DNA of 6,842 nucleotides from an uncultured Bryobacteraceae bacterium (lineage in GTDB: Bacteria; Acidobacteriota; Terriglobia; Bryobacterales; Bryobacteraceae). A program made the position numbers and the translations under genes. Below the pieces are notes generated by a model that saw only the letters and a program-made list of their open reading frames with translations, did not search any database and was not told where the DNA came from. The DNA lies in NCBI GenBank assembly GCA_937921835.1, contig CAKZVG010000509.1, positions 1 to 6,842 on the forward strand, read 5' to 3'. This document shows, piece by piece, positions 4,397 through 6,842 of this stretch (positions are counted from its first letter, which is position 1; each line of letters starts with the position of its first letter).

Positions 4397-6842
4397 TTAG
4401 AAGAAGAAGCGCACGCCCAACTGCATCTGGAACGGCGTGCCGACCTGGCGGTTGACCGGGTCGTAATCACCGTTGGCGAGCCTCAGCCGGCGGAAGTTGG
4501 CATTGGGGGGGACCACCGCGCCGCTGGTGTTTACACCCGGACCATAGGTCAGGTTATTGCCGCTATACACCACGTTGTCGGCGTTGAACAGGTTGAAAAA
4601 CTCGCAGGAGAACTGCACCTTGGAGGCGTCGTTCCACAAGCGGAAGTTTTTGAGGATGCGCAGGTCGACGTTGGTGATTCCACGGTTGCGGAACGAGTTG
4701 CGTTTGAACAGCACGCCGGGCGATTCAAGCGCCCGGTCCGTATTGGACCCGTCGCCGTTGAGGTCGCTGCCGGCGCGCGGGTCGATGGGACCGCCGCTGT
4801 AGGTTCGGAAGATCCCGGAGACCTCGAAGCCGAGCGGCAGGGTGTACACCGCGTTGGTGGTGAACTGATGGCGGTAGTCGAGCTCGGAGTAACCATACTC
4901 CTGCCGCAAGTTATAAGGATTGGAGTAAGTGAACCCGCCGGCGCTGCGCTCGTTGTCATCGTCGGAGAAGGCTTCCGAAAGGGTGTAGAAAGCGGCGAAC
5001 TGGAAGCGGCTCCGGCGGTACTGGGTGTTCAGCGTCATGCCGCGGTACATCGAGCGGGCATTGGTCTCGCGGATGGTGATCTGGTTCAGATAGGGGACCG
5101 GACGCTGGCTGCGGTCGATGAACTCGCGGCCGGAGCGGTCGTTGGGGCGAACCGAAGGCGCCGGGAGATTGTAGTTGCGGTTGCGCTGAAGATGAACGGT
5201 GTTGATGTAGTTGAGCTGGATCCCGGCGGCCCAGCTTTCGGTGAGCTGATGATCCATGCCAAGCCCCGCCTGGAAGGCGCGCGGGTTCTGATAGTCGAGC
5301 GCGTTCGTGGTGACGCTGGCGTTGCGGAACGGATCCGGCGCGGCGCCGGATCCGGCCGCGGCGCGCTGCACCTGCTCGATGGTCAGTACCGGAAGCTGAT
5401 CGAGCGGCGTTTTGTTCAGATCGATGCCGATGGCCAGGAAGTCCTTATATACGGTGCTTCCCGTGCGCGGAAGGAAGATGGAAACGTCACCCGGGGGGAT
5501 CCGGAAATTGTTCACCGCGCCGGCCATGAGCAGCAGCGGCGTGGAGGCGTAGAACAGGCCGGTGTGGCCGCGGATGACGGTGCGGTTGGAAGTGAACGGG
5601 TTGTAGGCGAAACCGAAGCGCGGCATCACCTGCCGGGTGGCATCTTTGATGACGGTCGGATCCACCTTCATCCCCACCGGGAAGTTGGCGTTCTTCACCG
5701 CGTTGATCACGGTGGTGTTGTTCGCCTCCGGCGCCGGGTTCCACTGGCCTTCCCAACGCAGGCCGAGATCGAGGGTGAGCTTCGGGCTGAGGCGCCAACT
5801 GTCCTGGGCGTAGAGGGCGAACTGGTGGATCGCCATCTCGGCCAGCAGGTTGCCGATGGCGCGGTTGTAGGTGACGGCCGGATCGTCGAAGCGGTTGGCG
5901 ATGGTTCCGCCGACCGAGAGGATCTCCAGGATCTGGGAAACGTTGCTGGTGGTGAAGCCGAAGGTTCCGAACTGGTTGAACCCGAACAACTGCCCCGCCC
6001 GGACGTGGTTGTAGTCGACGCCGAACTTGAAGGTATGGCGGCCGGAGGCAATCGACATCCCGTCGTTAATCTGGATGCGCCGGTCGTCCTGAGTGGTGGG
6101 GAGGAAGTTGCGGGCGCCGAAGTTGCCGATGGCGCTGGCCACATAAGGCGCGCGGCTGTTGGCGTCGCGCGGGCGGTACTCGAGAGACGTCGAGAAGCGC
6201 AGGTCGTTGGCGATCCTGGCGCCGAAGATCGAGGTGAGCTGCGCCACGCCGGTGTGGGTCCGGTCCTGCTCCAGACCGTTGGCGCTGATGGCGAAGTTGG
6301 TGGTGGCGGTGATGGCGTCGCCGGTGCTGGCGGCGTTCTCCGCGTTGGCGTCGCTGAAGTTGTAGCGCAGGGTCAGGCGGCTGCCGTTGGAGAACTGATA
6401 GTCGGTGCGCGCCGTAAGGGCGGTTCCGTCATTGGTGCTGTTGAAAGGCTTCTCGAGGCTCTTGAAGAGATCGTAGGCTTCGGCGTTGGCCGCCGTCCTG
6501 GTGACGGAAGCCAGCGCGCCGAACAGAACCTGGCGGGGCGTGCGGGCATCCTGCCGCTCGATGGCCCCGAACCAGAACATCCGGTCGCGGATGGCCGGGC
6601 CGCCGATGGAGCCGCCGATCTGCGTCTGGTTCTCGAGGATCTTCTTCTTGAACGGGTTCTCCATGCCGAATTCTTCCCGCCGCGTCTGGAAGAAGGCGTC
6701 GCCGTGATACTCATTGGTGCCGCTCTTGGTGATCGCGTTCAGCACGCCGCCGGTGGAGCGTCCGTACTCGGCCGTGTAGCCGTTGGCCACCACCTGGAAC
6801 TCCTGGATCGAGCTTTGCGGCACGGTGAAGATGCTGTTTGAC
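4397..6842 (-). CDS. TonB-dependent/Oar-like outer-membrane beta-barrel protein, C-terminal 814 residues; 5' end outside window
   Basis: Outer-membrane protein of the large Oar-like TonB-dependent family typical of Acidobacteriota; the substrate is unknown, and oligosaccharide or peptide uptake is only a family-level guess. The frame stays open to the right edge (first full codon 6841-6839), so the signal peptide, any carboxypeptidase-regulatory-like domain and most of the plug are outside. Residues here count from that codon. The end of the plug shows VPQSSIQEFQVV (7-18), EYGRSTGG (25-32), ITKSGTNEYHG (37-47), GGSIGGP (76-82) and RMFWFG (87-92). Barrel motifs include YAQDSWRLSP (344-353), LDLGLRWE (357-364), the loop motif DLNGDG (693-698) and FNLFNADN (749-756). 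It ends in VRFFF, with the C-terminal Phe used as the BAM assembly signal. No frameshift is seen. A strong hairpin follows the stop, and the secreted NHL protein gene starts 154 bp downstream on the same strand. Confidence 0.92.
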   Translation of the reverse strand, partial: SNSIFTVPQSSIQEFQVVANGYTAEYGRSTGGVLNAITKSGTNEYHGDAFFQTRREEFGMENPFKKKILENQTQIGGSIGGPAIRDRMFWFGAIERQDARTPRQVLFGALASVTRTAANAEAYDLFKSLEKPFNSTNDGTALTARTDYQFSNGSRLTLRYNFSDANAENAASTGDAITATTNFAISANGLEQDRTHTGVAQLTSIFGARIANDLRFSTSLEYRPRDANSRAPYVASAIGNFGARNFLPTTQDDRRIQINDGMSIASGRHTFKFGVDYNHVRAGQLFGFNQFGTFGFTTSNVSQILEILSVGGTIANRFDDPAVTYNRAIGNLLAEMAIHQFALYAQDSWRLSPKLTLDLGLRWEGQWNPAPEANNTTVINAVKNANFPVGMKVDPTVIKDATRQVMPRFGFAYNPFTSNRTVIRGHTGLFYASTPLLLMAGAVNNFRIPPGDVSIFLPRTGSTVYKDFLAIGIDLNKTPLDQLPVLTIEQVQRAAAGSGAAPDPFRNASVTTNALDYQNPRAFQAGLGMDHQLTESWAAGIQLNYINTVHLQRNRNYNLPAPSVRPNDRSGREFIDRSQRPVPYLNQITIRETNARSMYRGMTLNTQYRRSRFQFAAFYTLSEAFSDDDNERSAGGFTYSNPYNLRQEYGYSELDYRHQFTTNAVYTLPLGFEVSGIFRTYSGGPIDPRAGSDLNGDGSNTDRALESPGVLFKRNSFRNRGITNVDLRILKNFRLWNDASKVQFSCEFFNLFNADNVVYSGNNLTYGPGVNTSGAVVPPNANFRRLRLANGDYDPVNRQVGTPFQMQLGVRFFF

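Noticed and set aside
4243..4470. Upstream extension of the NHL gene by 76 codons to an ATG at 4470
   Set aside because: It would overlap the end of the barrel gene by 74 bp and place an Arg/Ser-rich stretch before an evident signal peptide beginning at 4242. It would also read through the hairpin and the predicted promoter.
6821..6823. GTG at 6823 as the start of the TonB-dependent protein
   Set aside because: The frame stays open upstream to the window edge (SNSIFT before VPQSS), and the conserved plug motif begins before this codon. It is an internal Val, and the true start lies outside the window.
4868..6841. Plus-strand open frame of 657 codons antisense to the TonB-dependent gene
   Set aside because: The composition is dominated by Gly, Val, Ala, Glu and Arg with no family motif, and it mirrors the codon pattern of the well-supported minus-strand barrel gene.
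1..6842. CRISPR array, tRNA/rRNA, transposon ends or defence genes
   Set aside because: I found no short evenly spaced identical repeats, no tRNA-like cloverleaf sequence, no transposase motifs and no terminal inverted repeats. The only regular repeats are the protein-coding NHL units.

Overview
The window looks like ordinary chromosomal DNA from a GC-rich member of the Acidobacteriota, most likely the Bryobacterales/Solibacter group. Three things point there: a secreted NHL-repeat protein ending in a domain I recognise as the 'Solibacter uncharacterized C-terminal domain' (TIGR03437 type), an Oar-like TonB-dependent outer-membrane protein of the kind greatly expanded in that phylum, and a double-length DUF507 protein. 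The lineage comes from family knowledge, not from a database search.

All four genes lie on the minus strand, so transcription runs from high to low coordinates. (1) 6842-4397: C-terminal 814 residues of a TonB-dependent/Oar-like outer-membrane beta-barrel protein; its start is outside the window. (2) 4396-4243: a 154-bp gap holding a strong 13-bp-stem hairpin just after the barrel gene, a plausible sigma70-type promoter, and an 11-bp inverted repeat whose arms bracket that promoter. (3) 4242-1171: a 1023-residue secreted protein with a signal peptide, twelve NHL-type repeats that look like two six-bladed propellers made by internal duplication, and the TIGR03437-like C-terminus. (4) 1170-1098: a 73-bp gap with a short palindrome and a near-consensus promoter (TTGACA-18-TACACT). 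(5) 1097-510: a 195-residue protein made of two tandem DUF507 units. (6) 513-1: the N-terminal 171 residues of a ribokinase, whose start codon overlaps the DUF507 stop as ATGA and which runs off the left edge.

Functionally there are two blocks. The right block (barrel protein plus secreted propeller protein) is cell-envelope or secreted machinery with unknown ligands. The left block is a small cytoplasmic operon, DUF507 then ribokinase, driven from its own promoter and apparently translationally coupled. I see no mobile element, CRISPR array, RNA gene or defence system. The most noteworthy points are the twin-propeller duplication, the promoter-flanking inverted repeat, and the coupling of an uncharacterised DUF507 protein to a sugar kinase. 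I do not see convincing evidence for a new multi-gene system.
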